From: Clostridia bacterium
Lineage (GTDB): Bacteria; Bacillota; Clostridia; Oscillospirales; SIG627
Direction: 5' to 3'
Length of the DNA: 64,000 bases
Assembly (NCBI GenBank): GCA_017520825.1
Contig: JAFXEX010000005.1
Location: 26,696-90,695 of the forward strand
Within the stretch, counting starts at the first letter, position 1, and each line of letters opens with the position of its first letter. The notes under the pieces were generated by a model. That model was not told where the DNA came from, ran no database searches, and saw only the letters and a list, made by a program, of their open reading frames with translations. The translations under genes and the position numbers were made by a program. Shown here in pieces: positions 17,350 to 26,199 of this stretch.

Positions 17350-17943
17350 ATGAGTGCAGAAACAGTAACTACAAAAATAGAAGAAAAAGCGCGCCTTGCT
17401 GCCGATGAAATACTTGCAGAAGCGAGAAAAAAGGCTGACTCCGACAGAAAAGCAATTCTTGACGATGCAGCTTTGCGTGTTGAAAAAATGCTTGAAGGCG
17501 CAAAGCAAAATGCAGAAATTGCAGAAAAGGGCAGAGCGCAGACCGATGCTATGAATATTAAGCTCGGTATTCTTGACACAAAGCGACAGATTATCAACGA
17601 AGCTAAAAACGAGGCAAAGGCAAAGCTTATCAATATGAGCGAGGAAGACTTTATAAAAATCTTCACGAAGTATATTTCCACATCCGAGTTGTCGGGTGAA
17701 TTTGAGCTTATTCCCTCTGCCGTTCACCGTGATTTCTGCAAAGGTGCTATAAAGAGCTTTGAGAAATGCGCTGATATTAAAATTAAGCTTTCAAAGGCAG
17801 ATGCAGATATTGATTCGGGCTTCATACTTTCGTCGGAGGAATATGACGTTGAGTTTTCTCTTGACGCCGTGCTTGACGAAATGCTTGAAGTAAACGAAAA
17901 AGCAATTGCTGACATACTCTTTGAAACGGGAGACGTCAAATGA
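17350..17943 (+). CDS. ntpE: V-type ATPase peripheral stalk subunit E
   Basis: 197 residues. The N-terminal about 110 residues are a charged helix (KARLAADEILAEARKKADSD and similar) for coiled-coil pairing with the G/H-type subunit. The C-terminal globular part, with EEYDVEFSLDAVLDEMLE, attaches to the A3B3 head. Length matches the family. AGGGAGAAAAATA precedes the ATG. The stop overlaps ntpC by four bases. Confidence 0.9.
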   Translation: MSAETVTTKIEEKARLAADEILAEARKKADSDRKAILDDAALRVEKMLEGAKQNAEIAEKGRAQTDAMNIKLGILDTKRQIINEAKNEAKAKLINMSEEDFIKIFTKYISTSELSGEFELIPSAVHRDFCKGAIKSFEKCADIKIKLSKADADIDSGFILSSEEYDVEFSLDAVLDEMLEVNEKAIADILFETGDVK

Positions 17944-18800
17944 TGACGCAAAATGAATTTGCAAAAAAATCCTATGAATATGCCGTAGGTGCTATAAAAG
18001 CTACCTCTCATCCTCCGTTGACGGAGGAAGGGCTTCGCCGTTTGAGTGAAGCTGACTTGTCGGATTTTCCAAGGCTCCTTGACGAGCTTGGCTGGGGTCG
18101 TGGCATTGAGGGTAATCTGTACGAGAGAATTCAGGGTGAGTTTGAATATGCAGTTGCCTTCATTCGTGATATTTCCCCTGACCTTTCACTGACTGACCTT
18201 CTTCTCTTTGAAGAGGACGCGCAAAACTTGAAGCTATTCTTAAAGGGTCAGCTTATCGGACGGGACGTAACCGAGCTTGCCAACAAGGGTGGCTCTATTC
18301 CCATAGAAATAATAAGAGGCTCTGTTGAAGCAGGTGACTTTTCTCTGATCAGTGAAACTCTTGATAGAGAGCTTAAAGGGATTGAAGAGGAAAAAGACCC
18401 CTTCGTGATAAGCTCAAGAGCAGACCGTGCGATATTTATGCACACGCTGGAGCTTGCCCGAAAAAAGAACACGGCGCTCTACGAAATGCTTTTGAAGTAC
18501 GGTGGCGCAAAGAACAGAATATCCGAAGCAAGACTGCGTCTTATGGGACAGGATATTGAAGGCGCAAAGGACCTTCTTCTGCCCGTTGAATACACAAGCA
18601 TCGCCCAAGACGGCAGAAGCGAGGATGAAATAATTGAAGAAGCGAAGGAAACCATTTCCCACGCTATGTACGAATTGAGAAGTGGAGAAAACTTTGCTCC
18701 AATTGCAGAATATTTCTTTGCAAAGAAGAGTGAGTCAGAAGCTCTCAGACGACTTCTTACCCAGTGTGAGCTTCAAAACAAGGGGGCGAACGTACAGTGA
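17940..18800 (+). CDS. ntpC: V-type ATPase subunit C (rotor-shaft adaptor, AC39 family)
   Basis: 286 residues, somewhat shorter than the usual 320-350 of this family but intact in frame and in operon position. It connects the central stalk to the K ring. The sequence is mainly helical and has the expected low conservation; RAIFMHTLELARKKNTALYE and the C-terminal FFAKKSESEALRRLLT resemble the family C-terminus. The ATGATG at 17940 offers two possible starts three bases apart, both within the ntpE stop region. The shorter length may reflect loss of a helix hairpin near the N-terminus. Confidence 0.85.
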   Translation: MMTQNEFAKKSYEYAVGAIKATSHPPLTEEGLRRLSEADLSDFPRLLDELGWGRGIEGNLYERIQGEFEYAVAFIRDISPDLSLTDLLLFEEDAQNLKLFLKGQLIGRDVTELANKGGSIPIEIIRGSVEAGDFSLISETLDRELKGIEEEKDPFVISSRADRAIFMHTLELARKKNTALYEMLLKYGGAKNRISEARLRLMGQDIEGAKDLLLPVEYTSIAQDGRSEDEIIEEAKETISHAMYELRSGENFAPIAEYFFAKKSESEALRRLLTQCELQNKGANVQ

Positions 18801-19117
18801 ATGAAAATAAAATTGCAGCAGTAGGTGACAGAGCAAGTATTCTTATTTTCAACACAGCAGGAATTCTTACCCGTGCCGTTGACAGCGCTAAATCGGCTGA
18901 GCGCGAGGTGAGAGCACTTGCGTCAAACGGATACAAGGTTATTTTTATCAGTGAAAAATATATCGCTGACCTTACGGATATACTTGAAAAATACAGAGAA
19001 TCAGCTTATCCCGCCATTATTCCCATTCCCGACAGATCGGGGACTATGGGGGTTGGAAATGAAAAAATTATAGCCAATATGGAAAAGGCTATCGGGACTA
19101 ATATTTTTGATAAATGA
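18797..19117 (+). CDS. ntpG: V-type ATPase central stalk subunit F (NtpG)
   Basis: 106 residues, normal for subunit F. This small Rossmann-like protein binds the D shaft. KIAAVGDRASILIFNTAGI at the start and the segment YKVIFISEKYIADL fit the family pattern, followed by YPAIIPIPDRSGTMGVG, a well conserved loop. Translation starts at GTG (18797) overlapping the ntpC stop as GTGA. An ATG four bases downstream is in the wrong frame. AGGGGG upstream acts as ribosome binding site. Confidence 0.9.
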   Translation: MNENKIAAVGDRASILIFNTAGILTRAVDSAKSAEREVRALASNGYKVIFISEKYIADLTDILEKYRESAYPAIIPIPDRSGTMGVGNEKIIANMEKAIGTNIFDK

Positions 19118-19138
19118 GAAAGGTAAGGTATACCTTAA

Positions 19139-20914
19139 ATGGAAAAACAGGTTGGAACTATATATAAGGTTGCAGGTCCTCTTATCGTTGCCACGGGAAT
19201 GCGTGACGTTCAGATGTACGACGTGGTAAGGGTAAGTGAGAAGAAGCTTCTCGGTGAAATTATCGAGCTGAGAGGTGACCGTGCATCCATTCAGGTTTAC
19301 GAGGACACTACCGGCATCGGACCTGGTGAAAACGTATACGTTACAGGCGAGCCTCTTTCAGCAGAGCTTGCACCCGGTCTTATTGAGGGTATTTTCGACG
19401 GAATTGAGCGTCCTCTTGAAAAAATCAGAGACGTGGCAGGAAGCAGAATACCCAGAGGTATTGACCTTCCCAAGCTTGACCGTGAGAAAAAGTGGTTCTT
19501 CAAAGCAGTAGCCAAGGTTGGTGACAAGGTGTCAGGTGGTAAAGTGCTTGGAGAGGTAGAAGAAACTCTTGCCGTAACTCAGAAAATAATGGTGCCTCCC
19601 ACTATGTCAGGTACTGTTGAATGGATTTACGAGGGTGAAGCTACGATTACCGAAACCATAGCTAAAATAAAGACCGACAAGGGAGACGTAGTTGATATTG
19701 CCATGCTTCAGAAATGGCCAGTAAGACGTCGCCGTCCCTATGCCGAAAAGCTTGTACCAAACGAGCCCATGATAACGGGACAGAGAACCATCGACTCTCT
19801 CTTCCCTATTACAAAGGGTGGTGTTGCGGCAATTCCAGGTCCCTTTGGCTCAGGTAAAACCGTTACGCAGCATCAGATAGCAAAATGGGCTGATGCAGAC
19901 ATTATTATTTACATTGGTTGTGGAGAACGTGGAAATGAAATGACCGACGTTCTTAAGGAATTCCCCACGCTGAACGACCCGAGAACAGGTCTTTCGATTA
20001 TGAAGAGAACGGTTCTCATAGCAAACACCTCTGATATGCCCGTTGCTGCTCGTGAGGCGTCAATTTACACGGGTATTACCATTGCAGAATACTTCAGAGA
20101 TATGGGCTACAAGGTTGCTATTATCGCCGATTCAACGTCACGCTGGGCAGAAGCCCTTCGTGAAATGTCCGGACGACTTGAGGAAATGCCGGGTGAAGAA
20201 GGCTACCCTGCATATCTTTCAACAAGACTTGCAGAATTCTACGAAAGAGCTGGCTCTGTAAAATGTCTTGGTGGTGACAGATTCGGCGCAATAACTGCCA
20301 TCGGTGCAGTATCTCCTCCCGGTGGTGACACAAGTGAACCCGTATCCCAGGCAACTCTCCGTATCGTAAAGGTATTCTGGGGACTTAGTGCTGACCTTGC
20401 GTACAAGCGTCACTTCCCTGCTATTGACTGGCTTAAGAGCTATTCTCTTTACGAGGAATCAGCTTTCAAATACTATACCGAAAAGGTAAACGACGAATGG
20501 GCTGCTCACGTAAGAGAGGTAAAGGCGCTTCTCGGCGAAGAGGCAGAGCTTCAGGAAATCGTACGTCTTATCGGATTTGACGCTCTGGGTGAAAAGGACA
20601 GAATCACCCTTGAATGCGCACGCTCAATCCGTGAGGACTTCTTGCAGCAGGACTCCTTCCGTGAGTATGACAGATACACCTCGTCGGCAAAGCAGGCTGA
20701 TATGCTGTCGGCTATTCTGAATTGGTATCATATGAGCCTTTCTTCTCTTAGCAAGGGCGCTACCTATAAAATGATAATGAATATGTCTGTGCTTGAAATG
20801 ATTGCTAAAATGAAATACCAGCCCGAAGAAAGCTGGTCTGATTTCTATGCAAATCTGAATGAAACTCTTTCACGCGAGTTTTCAGAAATAGGCATTGGAG
20901 GTGACATAGCTTGA
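19139..20914 (+). CDS. ntpA: V-type ATPase catalytic subunit A
   Basis: 591 residues, the expected length with the non-homologous insert that distinguishes A subunits from F-type beta. [17 protein letters not shown] is the P-loop with the Lys and Thr that bind Mg[23 protein letters not shown] contains the catalytic glutamate, and [20 protein letters not shown] is the conserved Walker B/arginine region. It hydrolyses or makes ATP in the A3B3 head. A 12-bp palindrome AAGGTATACCTT (19125-19136) overlaps the ribosome binding site just before the ATG and could modulate its initiation; this is only a possibility. Confidence 0.97.
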   Translation: MEKQVGTIYKVAGPLIVATGMRDVQMYDVVRVSEKKLLGEIIELRGDRASIQVYEDTTGIGPGENVYVTGEPLSAELAPGLIEGIFDGIERPLEKIRDVAGSRIPRGIDLPKLDREKKWFFKAVAKVGDKVSGGKVLGEVEETLAVTQKIMVPPTMSGTVEWIYEGEATITETIAKIKTDKGDVVDIAMLQKWPVRRRRPYAEKLVPNEPMITGQRTIDSLFPITKGGVAAIPGPFGSGKTVTQHQIAKWADADIIIYIGCGERGNEMTDVLKEFPTLNDPRTGLSIMKRTVLIANTSDMPVAAREASIYTGITIAEYFRDMGYKVAIIADSTSRWAEALREMSGRLEEMPGEEGYPAYLSTRLAEFYERAGSVKCLGGDRFGAITAIGAVSPPGGDTSEPVSQATLRIVKVFWGLSADLAYKRHFPAIDWLKSYSLYEESAFKYYTEKVNDEWAAHVREVKALLGEEAELQEIVRLIGFDALGEKDRITLECARSIREDFLQQDSFREYDRYTSSAKQADMLSAILNWYHMSLSSLSKGATYKMIMNMSVLEMIAKMKYQPEESWSDFYANLNETLSREFSEIGIGGDIA

Positions 20915-22284
20915 AGAAGGAATATAAAACAATAAAAGAGGCAGTTGGACCTCTTATGATGGTTGAATGTGTTGACAACGTAAAATACTACGAGATCGTT
21001 GAAATTAAAGAAGCTAATGGCAACACACGACTTGGAAGAGTTCTTGAAATAAAGGACAAAACTGCAGTAGTTCAGCTTTTTGAAAGCTCTCAGGGACTTC
21101 AGTTATCCAGTGCCAAGGCAAAATTTCTCGGACGCCCTCTGGAGCTTGCCGTGTCACGCGATATGATAGGCAGAGTATTCGATGGAATGGGCAGACCCAT
21201 TGACAACGGTGAAAAGATTATTCCCGAAAGGTTTGACGATATTAACGGCGAGCCTATCAATCCTGCAGCACGCGATTACCCTGCTGAATTCATTCAGACA
21301 GGTATTTCTGCAATAGACGGACTTAACACACTTGTAAGAGGACAGAAGCTTCCAATTTTCTCTGGCTCAGGTCTTCCACACGCAAACCTTGCAGCACAGA
21401 TTGCAAGACAGGCTAAGGTACGTGGAGGTAACGATAACTTTGCCGTTGTATTCGCTGCTATCGGTATCACCTTTGAGGAAGCGCAGTTCTTTGTAAACGA
21501 CTTTAAGAAGACGGGCTCTATTGAGCGTTCCGTGCTCTTTATGAATCTTGCTGACGCACCTGCAGTTGAGCGTATTGCCACTCCCCGTATGGCTATTACC
21601 TGCGCAGAATATCTCGCTTACGAGCTTGGTATGCACGTGCTTGTAATACTCACCGACCTTACTAACTACGCAGAAGCTCTCCGTGAGGTTTCGGCAGCTA
21701 GAAAGGAAGTTCCGGGCAGACGAGGATATCCGGGTTACCTTTACACCGACCTTGCAACCCTCTATGAAAGAGCAGGAAGAATAAACGGCAAGGGTGGTTC
21801 TATAACGCAGATTCCCATTCTTACAATGCCTGAGGACGACAAAACTCACCCCATTCCCGACCTTACAGGATATATTACAGAGGGACAGATAATTCTTTCA
21901 CGTGATTTGTATATGAGAGGTATCGAGCCTCCCATCGATGTACTCCCCTCCCTTAGCCGTCTGAAGAATAAGGGTATCGGTGAGGGCAAGACACGTGAGG
22001 ACCACGCTGATACGATGAACCAGATTTTCTCGGCGTATGCAAGAGGTAAGGAAGCCAAGGAATTGGCTGTCGTATTGGGCGAAGCTGCTCTTTCTGAAAT
22101 GGACAGAAAGTATGCTAAGTTCTCCGAAGCCTTTGAAAACGAATATATTTCACAGGGCTACAACACCGACAGAAGCATAGAAAAAACCCTTGAAATAGGC
22201 TGGAAGCTTCTCTCTATTCTTCCGAAATCCGAATTAAAGAGAATCAGACCTGAATATATTGAGAAATATATGACCGAAAGCTGA
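20911..22284 (+). CDS. ntpB: V-type ATPase non-catalytic subunit B
   Basis: 457 residues. [20 protein letters not shown] occupies the position of the P-loop and, as in B subunits, is not a functional Walker A (SGSGLPH). [20 protein letters not shown] and [20 protein letters not shown] are highly conserved B-subunit blocks, the latter part of the nucleotide interface with A. Translation starts at TTG (20911), overlapping the ntpA stop, behind an excellent GGAGGTG at 8 bases. No ATG fits. It alternates with A in the A3B3 head. Confidence 0.97.
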   Translation: MKKEYKTIKEAVGPLMMVECVDNVKYYEIVEIKEANGNTRLGRVLEIKDKTAVVQLFESSQGLQLSSAKAKFLGRPLELAVSRDMIGRVFDGMGRPIDNGEKIIPERFDDINGEPINPAARDYPAEFIQTGISAIDGLNTLVRGQKLPIFSGSGLPHANLAAQIARQAKVRGGNDNFAVVFAAIGITFEEAQFFVNDFKKTGSIERSVLFMNLADAPAVERIATPRMAITCAEYLAYELGMHVLVILTDLTNYAEALREVSAARKEVPGRRGYPGYLYTDLATLYERAGRINGKGGSITQIPILTMPEDDKTHPIPDLTGYITEGQIILSRDLYMRGIEPPIDVLPSLSRLKNKGIGEGKTREDHADTMNQIFSAYARGKEAKELAVVLGEAALSEMDRKYAKFSEAFENEYISQGYNTDRSIEKTLEIGWKLLSILPKSELKRIRPEYIEKYMTES

Positions 22285-22294
22285 GGTGGGATAG

Positions 22295-22921
22295 ATGGCA
22301 ACAAGGGTAAATCCCACCAGAATGGAGTTGACGCGCACCAAAAAGCGTCTTGCAACGGCAATTAAGGGTCATAAGCTTCTTAAGGATAAGCAGGATGAAA
22401 TGGCAAGACAGTTTATGGCGTATATCAAGAGAAACCGTGAGCTCAGACTTGAAGTTGAGGAGCTACTTGCCACGGCTATGCAGAACACAGCCATTGCAGA
22501 AGCAGAAATGGGCGAAAGTGCATTGACGGAAGCTCTGCTTGTACCCACTGCGTCAAACGAGGCAAGCTGGGGCACAAAGAATATAATGAGTGTCATAGTT
22601 CCCGATATAAGTGCAAAATCAGATGAAAAAGTGGCCACCATTCCCTATTCAACGGCGTTTACGTCAAGATATCTTGACCGTGCCACCCTTGACGTTCAAA
22701 AGCTGATGCCAAAGCTTTTAGAGCTTGCATCGGTTGAAAAAACCTGTGATATGCTGGCAGACGAGCTTGAACGTACTCGCAGACGTGTAAATGCGTTGGA
22801 ATACGTAATGATTGCCGAAATGAAGGCTAACATCAAATATATTACCATGAAGCTTGAAGATAACGAGCGTGGTAATCTGACCAGACTTATGAAGGTCAAG
22901 GATATGATGAAGGAAGAATAA
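22295..22921 (+). CDS. ntpD: V-type ATPase central shaft subunit D
   Basis: 208 residues. VNPTRMELTRTKKRLATAIK near the start and ALEYVMIAEMKANIKYITMK near the end are the conserved antiparallel helices of the rotating shaft. The hydrophilic centre is less conserved, as usual. GAGGTGGG lies 7 bases before the ATG. It is last in the operon and is followed by a strong terminator. No ntpH or ntpJ homologue follows, unlike the E. hirae operon, so no K+ transporter is attached here. Confidence 0.94.
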   Translation: MATRVNPTRMELTRTKKRLATAIKGHKLLKDKQDEMARQFMAYIKRNRELRLEVEELLATAMQNTAIAEAEMGESALTEALLVPTASNEASWGTKNIMSVIVPDISAKSDEKVATIPYSTAFTSRYLDRATLDVQKLMPKLLELASVEKTCDMLADELERTRRRVNALEYVMIAEMKANIKYITMKLEDNERGNLTRLMKVKDMMKEE

Positions 22922-22960
22922 ACGGCGAGGTCGACTTCAAAGAATCTCTATAAAGCAAAA

Positions 22961-22992
22961 ATAAAACTCGTACTTTTCAGTACGAGTTTTAT
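22961..22992. terminator. Bidirectional terminator between ntpD and the kinase gene
   Basis: ATAAAACTCGTACT, loop TTTC, and a perfect complement ending GTTTTAT. It serves the ntp operon on plus and the convergent 22998-23633 gene on minus. Confidence 0.9.
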
Positions 22993-22997
22993 GTCTG

Positions 22998-23633
22998 TTA
23001 TAGGTTAGGCTTTTCGTTTGATTTTCTTTCGATACACTCACATATAAGTCTTGCTGAAAGGTCGGTACCGAATTTACCCGAATCTATGATAAGGTCGTAA
23101 TATTCAGGTCTTCCCCATACTTGTTGAGTATGGCTATCGTAATAGTCGGCTCTTATCTTATCGGTTTTCTTTATCAGCTTTTTAGCCTCTGCCTCGCTTA
23201 CGTGATAAAGTCGGCAGGCACGCTCAATTCTTTGAGAAAGGTCTGCCTTTATGAATACGCTTATAACGTTAGGTCTGTCCGATAACACGAAATCGGCACA
23301 TCTGCCCATAATAACGCAAGGACCCTTTTCGGCGTAATTCGTTATTGCCGAAAACTGTGCTTCGGCGATTCTGATACTGATAGGAAGCATAAGAGACGGG
23401 TCTTCGCTGTACCAATAATTTGCGTATTGGTATCCGGGATAGTCCCAAAGCTTCGGTGGCTTTTCGTCATGCTTCTTGATGTCCTCAGGACTCATTTTTA
23501 AGATTCCCGCTGCTTCGTCGATTATCTCTCTGTCATAGTATGGAATATCAAGAGCTTTTGCAACCTTGTGTCCTATTTCTGCTCCACCACTACAAAACTG
23601 ACGTCCTACTGTAATTACCCAATTATTTTTCAT
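22998..23633 (-). CDS. Cytidylate kinase-like family protein
   Basis: 211 residues. The N-terminus WVITVGRQFCSGGAEIGHKV is the P-loop-like GRQxxSGGxEIG motif of the 'cytidylate kinase-like' (Cytidylate_kin2) family, here with Cys in place of a usual Gly. CVIMGRCADFVL is the conserved second block and RIERACRLYHVSEAEAKKLI the lid region. It is widespread in Clostridia, distinct from true Cmk, and its substrate has not been established to my knowledge. AAGGAG stands before the ATG at 23633. It has its own promoter (23678-23706) and is convergent with ntp. Confidence 0.85.
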   Translation of the reverse strand: MKNNWVITVGRQFCSGGAEIGHKVAKALDIPYYDREIIDEAAGILKMSPEDIKKHDEKPPKLWDYPGYQYANYWYSEDPSLMLPISIRIAEAQFSAITNYAEKGPCVIMGRCADFVLSDRPNVISVFIKADLSQRIERACRLYHVSEAEAKKLIKKTDKIRADYYDSHTQQVWGRPEYYDLIIDSGKFGTDLSARLICECIERKSNEKPNL

Positions 23634-23677
23634 AAGGTACTCCTTTCTGCATATAGCATTATATTTTATTCGCTTAT

Positions 23678-23706
23678 ATTATATCATATTTATTCAAAAT
23701 TTGCAA
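23678..23706 (-). promoter_or_regulatory. Promoter of the cytidylate kinase-like gene
   Basis: Minus-strand TTGCAA (23706-23701), a 17-base spacer and perfect TATAAT (23683-23678). Confidence 0.78.
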
Positions 23707-23714
23707 CTGCGATA

Positions 23715-23743
23715 TTGATTTTTTTGTTCAAATGTGATATATT
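23715..23743 (+). promoter_or_regulatory. Putative promoter of cysK
   Basis: TTGATT (23715-23720), a 17-base spacer and TATATT (23738-23743), 19 bp before the ATG. It is back to back with the kinase promoter, their -35 boxes separated by only 8 bp. Confidence 0.6.
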
Positions 23744-23761
23744 TCTTAAGAGGTGTTAACA

Positions 23762-24685
23762 ATGATATACAATAATATAACCGAGCTTGTGGGAAATACT
23801 CCCCTTGTTCGTGCAAAAAAGCTTGAAGAAAAAAACGGAGCTCTTGCCAATCTCATATTAAAGCTTGAGCTTTTTAATCCTGCAGGAAGCTCAAAGGACA
23901 GAGTTGCCGTTGAGATGATAAAGGATGCTTTGAATAGTGGAAAAATAAAGGAAGGGGCGACCCTTATTGAGCCCACAAGTGGTAACACGGGTATCGGTCT
24001 TGCAATGGCAGCGTCGGCGTTTGGATTGAAAACCGTTCTGATTATGCCGGACACAATGAGCGTGGAAAGAAGAAAGATACTGTCTGCCTACGGAGCAGAG
24101 CTTATACTCACACCTGGAAAAGAAGGTATGAGTGGAGCGATTAAAAAAGCCGAAGAATTGGCAAGTGAAATTGAAGGCTCTTTTATCCCCTCGCAGTTTG
24201 ACAATCCTGCAAATCCCTTATCCCACTATAAAACCACAGGTGTTGAGGTATGGAATGACACCGAAGGCGATATCGACGTTTTCGTAGCGTCGGTTGGCAC
24301 GGGTGGTACGATTTCAGGTAGTGCAAAATATTTGAAGGAGCAGAAGCCCGACGTAAAAATCATAGCCGTTGAGCCTGCCGACTCCCCTCTTATTTCAAAG
24401 GGGGTAGCAGGCCCTCATAAGCTTCAGGGCATTGGCGCAAACTTTATACCTAAGAATTACGATGCCTCACTTATTGACGAGGTTATGACGGCAACCACAG
24501 AGGAAGCTTACGAAACGGTGCGTTCTCTGGCAAGGCTTGAAGGCATACTCGTTGGTGTTTCCTCGGGTGCTGCCGTATCGGTTGCCATAAGGCTTGCAAA
24601 AATGAATGAATACAAGGGTAAGAAAATCGTTGTCCTTTGCCCCGACACCGGAATGAGATATTTATCAACCGAGGATTTGTTTTAA
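23762..24685 (+). CDS. cysK: Cysteine synthase A (O-acetylserine sulfhydrylase)
   Basis: 307 residues. This PLP enzyme makes cysteine from O-acetylserine and sulfide. ELVGNTPLVR is the standard N-terminal block, PAGSSKDRVA carries the PLP-binding lysine, EPTSGNTGIGLAMAAS binds the substrate carboxylate, GTGGTISG is the phosphate-binding loop and VSSGAAVSVAI the C-terminal motif. The ATG at 23762 follows AGAGGTG at six bases; the frame opens three codons earlier. The stop codon TAA (24683-24685) shares its two A residues with the terminal inverted repeat of the adjacent element. A large hairpin terminator lies inside that element. Confidence 0.95.
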   Translation: MIYNNITELVGNTPLVRAKKLEEKNGALANLILKLELFNPAGSSKDRVAVEMIKDALNSGKIKEGATLIEPTSGNTGIGLAMAASAFGLKTVLIMPDTMSVERRKILSAYGAELILTPGKEGMSGAIKKAEELASEIEGSFIPSQFDNPANPLSHYKTTGVEVWNDTEGDIDVFVASVGTGGTISGSAKYLKEQKPDVKIIAVEPADSPLISKGVAGPHKLQGIGANFIPKNYDASLIDEVMTATTEEAYETVRSLARLEGILVGVSSGAAVSVAIRLAKMNEYKGKKIVVLCPDTGMRYLSTEDLF

Positions 24686-24783
24686 AAAAATTCCTATGGC
24701 AATGAGCTGGGTTGATAGGGACAGTTATCTTTATTAGAAACAGAATTTGGCACACAAATTTCCTGCTTGCAGCAGTATAAGAC

Positions 24784-24837
24784 AAAACTACCCGAAGAAG
24801 AGAAAGCAAAACTCTTTTTCGGGTAGTTTTTATTTTT
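24784..24837 (+). terminator. Strong terminator of cysK inside the element
   Basis: Arms 24784-24802 and 24812-24830 pair over 19 bp with a single G-U, with a loop of 9 bases, followed by a T-rich tail (TTTTTATTTTT). Confidence 0.9.
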
Positions 24838-24844
24838 GCGATAT

Positions 24845-25037
24845 ATTGCTTCGCAATGCGATATTTTTTCTTGCGAAAAATCGATATATTTACCTTATGG
24901 TAAATTCGATATGATATAAATCCCTTCACGCCCCACAGGGCATATCGAGTGCGTAGCACATATCGAACATTGTAGGTGTATATCGAAAATCCCTTAGGGA
25001 TTTATATCGATGCATTGTGTCCTTTCAGACACAATGC
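24845..25037. repeat. Array of small hairpins separated by ATATCGA/TCGATAT spacers
   Basis: At least seven unrelated small palindromes, such as ATTGC/GCAAT, ATTTACC/GGTAAAT, GTGC/GCAC, AAATCCC/GGGATTT and GCATTGTGTC/GACACAATGC, are joined by the 7-base spacer TCGATAT or its complement. The spacers are near-identical while the palindromes differ, the opposite of a CRISPR layout with variable spacers of fixed length. Confidence 0.75.
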
Positions 25038-25056
25038 TAAAGCCATAGGAATTTTT

Positions 25057-26151
25057 TTATAATAATGAATTTTCAAAAATTTCGGTTTCAGCTTCAAGTG
25101 TTGCTTCAAAGGGGCAGGTCAGGGCGTTTTTAGCTTTAACCGTAGTCTGCACCCATTCGTTAAGCTCGTTCTTTGTAAAAGAGATATCGTTTGGAAGAAG
25201 TACCTTCATAACCTTTTCAAATTCGTCAAGTGAATTAAGTCCAAGATTTAAAAGAAGTATTTCAACCTTTTCGGGTATTACTTCCTCGGCTTTTCTCAGA
25301 TACTCTGTCAAAAGCAAGCCGTTTGCCATTCCGTGAGGAATATCCTTATAGAATGTCAAGGGATAGCCCATTGAATGAACGATAGTCGTTCCCGTCTGCG
25401 CTATAACGATACCACCAAGGGTTGACGCCCACAAAAGCTCTTCTCGGTCATCGGCAGTAAATTTGCCCTCGATAAGCGCTTTTATTTTTTTGCCCCATAT
25501 TCTCATTCCCTTTAAGGCTACGTACTCCGTCATATCGCCTGAACGGGTGTTGGTATAGCTCTCTATAAGATGGCTGAGAGCATCAACTGCAGTATTGCGT
25601 GTTATCTGTACGGGAAGGTTTTCGGTATATTTGCCGTCAACAAAGGCGACCTTGTAAAAGGTATCCTCCGTGGAAAAGCTGCGCTTTGTATGCTCGTCGG
25701 TCACTGTAAGGACCGAATACTGCGTTACCTCTGACCCTGTGCCTGCAGTAGTGGGTATTGCCACCATTGGCAATGGCTTTACAGAATAGTTACAGTTGTA
25801 AATATCCATAGGTGCCATTTCGGAGTTGACTCCATACACGGCAACGGCTTTTGCGGCGTCAAGTGGAGAGCCACCACCTATTCCTATAATGAAATCAGCG
25901 TTGAATTCACGGGCTTCCTTACCTGCCTCAAAGCATTCTTCAACCGTGGGGTTATTCCCTATTCTGTCGCAAATAGCATACGGAACGTTGTTTGAGTCAA
26001 GTATATTTACCACGTCTTCAAGGGCACCTGAAATTCGTCCCGACGTTTTACCTGTAACGATAAATGCTCTTTTGCCGAGCAAAAGCTCCTTGTAATTATT
26101 GGCAAGGCAATCTCTGCCCTTGAATATTTTTGTGGGTATGTAAAATTTCAT
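25057..26151 (-). CDS. Iron-containing alcohol dehydrogenase family protein
   Basis: 364 residues of the group III (FucO/DhaT-like) NAD(P)-dependent dehydrogenases. IGIGGGSPLDAAKAVA is the nucleotide-binding GGGSxxDxAK motif. AVDALSHLIESY supplies the Asp and first His of the metal site, VHSMGYPLTFY the second His, and DIPHGMANGLLL the third. PTTAGTGSEVT is also well conserved. It would reduce an aldehyde or oxidise an alcohol in fermentation; the specific substrate is unclear. The gene lies only 17 bp after a terminator that follows rubrerythrin, with GAAAGG before the ATG and no obvious promoter of its own, so it may be fed by read-through. Confidence 0.88.
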   Translation of the reverse strand: MKFYIPTKIFKGRDCLANNYKELLLGKRAFIVTGKTSGRISGALEDVVNILDSNNVPYAICDRIGNNPTVEECFEAGKEAREFNADFIIGIGGGSPLDAAKAVAVYGVNSEMAPMDIYNCNYSVKPLPMVAIPTTAGTGSEVTQYSVLTVTDEHTKRSFSTEDTFYKVAFVDGKYTENLPVQITRNTAVDALSHLIESYTNTRSGDMTEYVALKGMRIWGKKIKALIEGKFTADDREELLWASTLGGIVIAQTGTTIVHSMGYPLTFYKDIPHGMANGLLLTEYLRKAEEVIPEKVEILLLNLGLNSLDEFEKVMKVLLPNDISFTKNELNEWVQTTVKAKNALTCPFEATLEAETEIFENSLL

Positions 26152-26167
26152 AGTACGTACCTTTCAG

Positions 26168-26194
26168 AAAAGCACCACAAACGTGGTGCTTTTT
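26168..26194 (-). terminator. Terminator between rubrerythrin and the alcohol dehydrogenase
   Basis: AAAAGCACCAC, loop AAAC, GTGGTGCTTTTT. On the minus strand the stem is followed by only four T, so some read-through into the dehydrogenase is plausible. Confidence 0.75.
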
Positions 26195-26199
26195 CTCTC

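Larger units (their letters stand above)
24684..25058. mobile_element. MITE-like element with perfect 17-bp terminal inverted repeats and a hairpin array
   Basis: AAAAAAATTCCTATGGC (24684-24700) and its exact complement (25042-25058) bound a 375-bp non-coding segment. Inside are a 19-bp terminator hairpin (24784-24830) and then a series of short hairpins separated by ATATCGA/TCGATAT: 24845-24857, 24865-24880, 24888-24905, 24930-24941, 24949-24959, 24987-25003 and a 10-bp stem at 25012-25037. No open frame of credible length and no transposase are present, so it would be non-autonomous. The ends overlap the stop codons of both flanking convergent genes. No target-site duplication is evident. 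Alternatively it is a conserved intergenic composite repeat rather than a transposon derivative. Confidence 0.65.

Noticed and set aside
17940..18800. NtpC considered truncated
   Set aside because: It is shorter than many homologues, but the frame is intact from the coupled start to the coupled stop and the operon is complete. A natural short variant is more likely.
19125..19136. AAGGTATACCTT palindrome before ntpA as a riboregulator
   Set aside because: Only a 4-bp stem can form around a 4-base loop. It overlaps the ribosome binding site but is too weak to claim a switch.
24845..25037. Hairpin array considered as a CRISPR array
   Set aside because: The constant unit is only 7 bases and the variable units are themselves palindromes of uneven length; no cas genes nearby.
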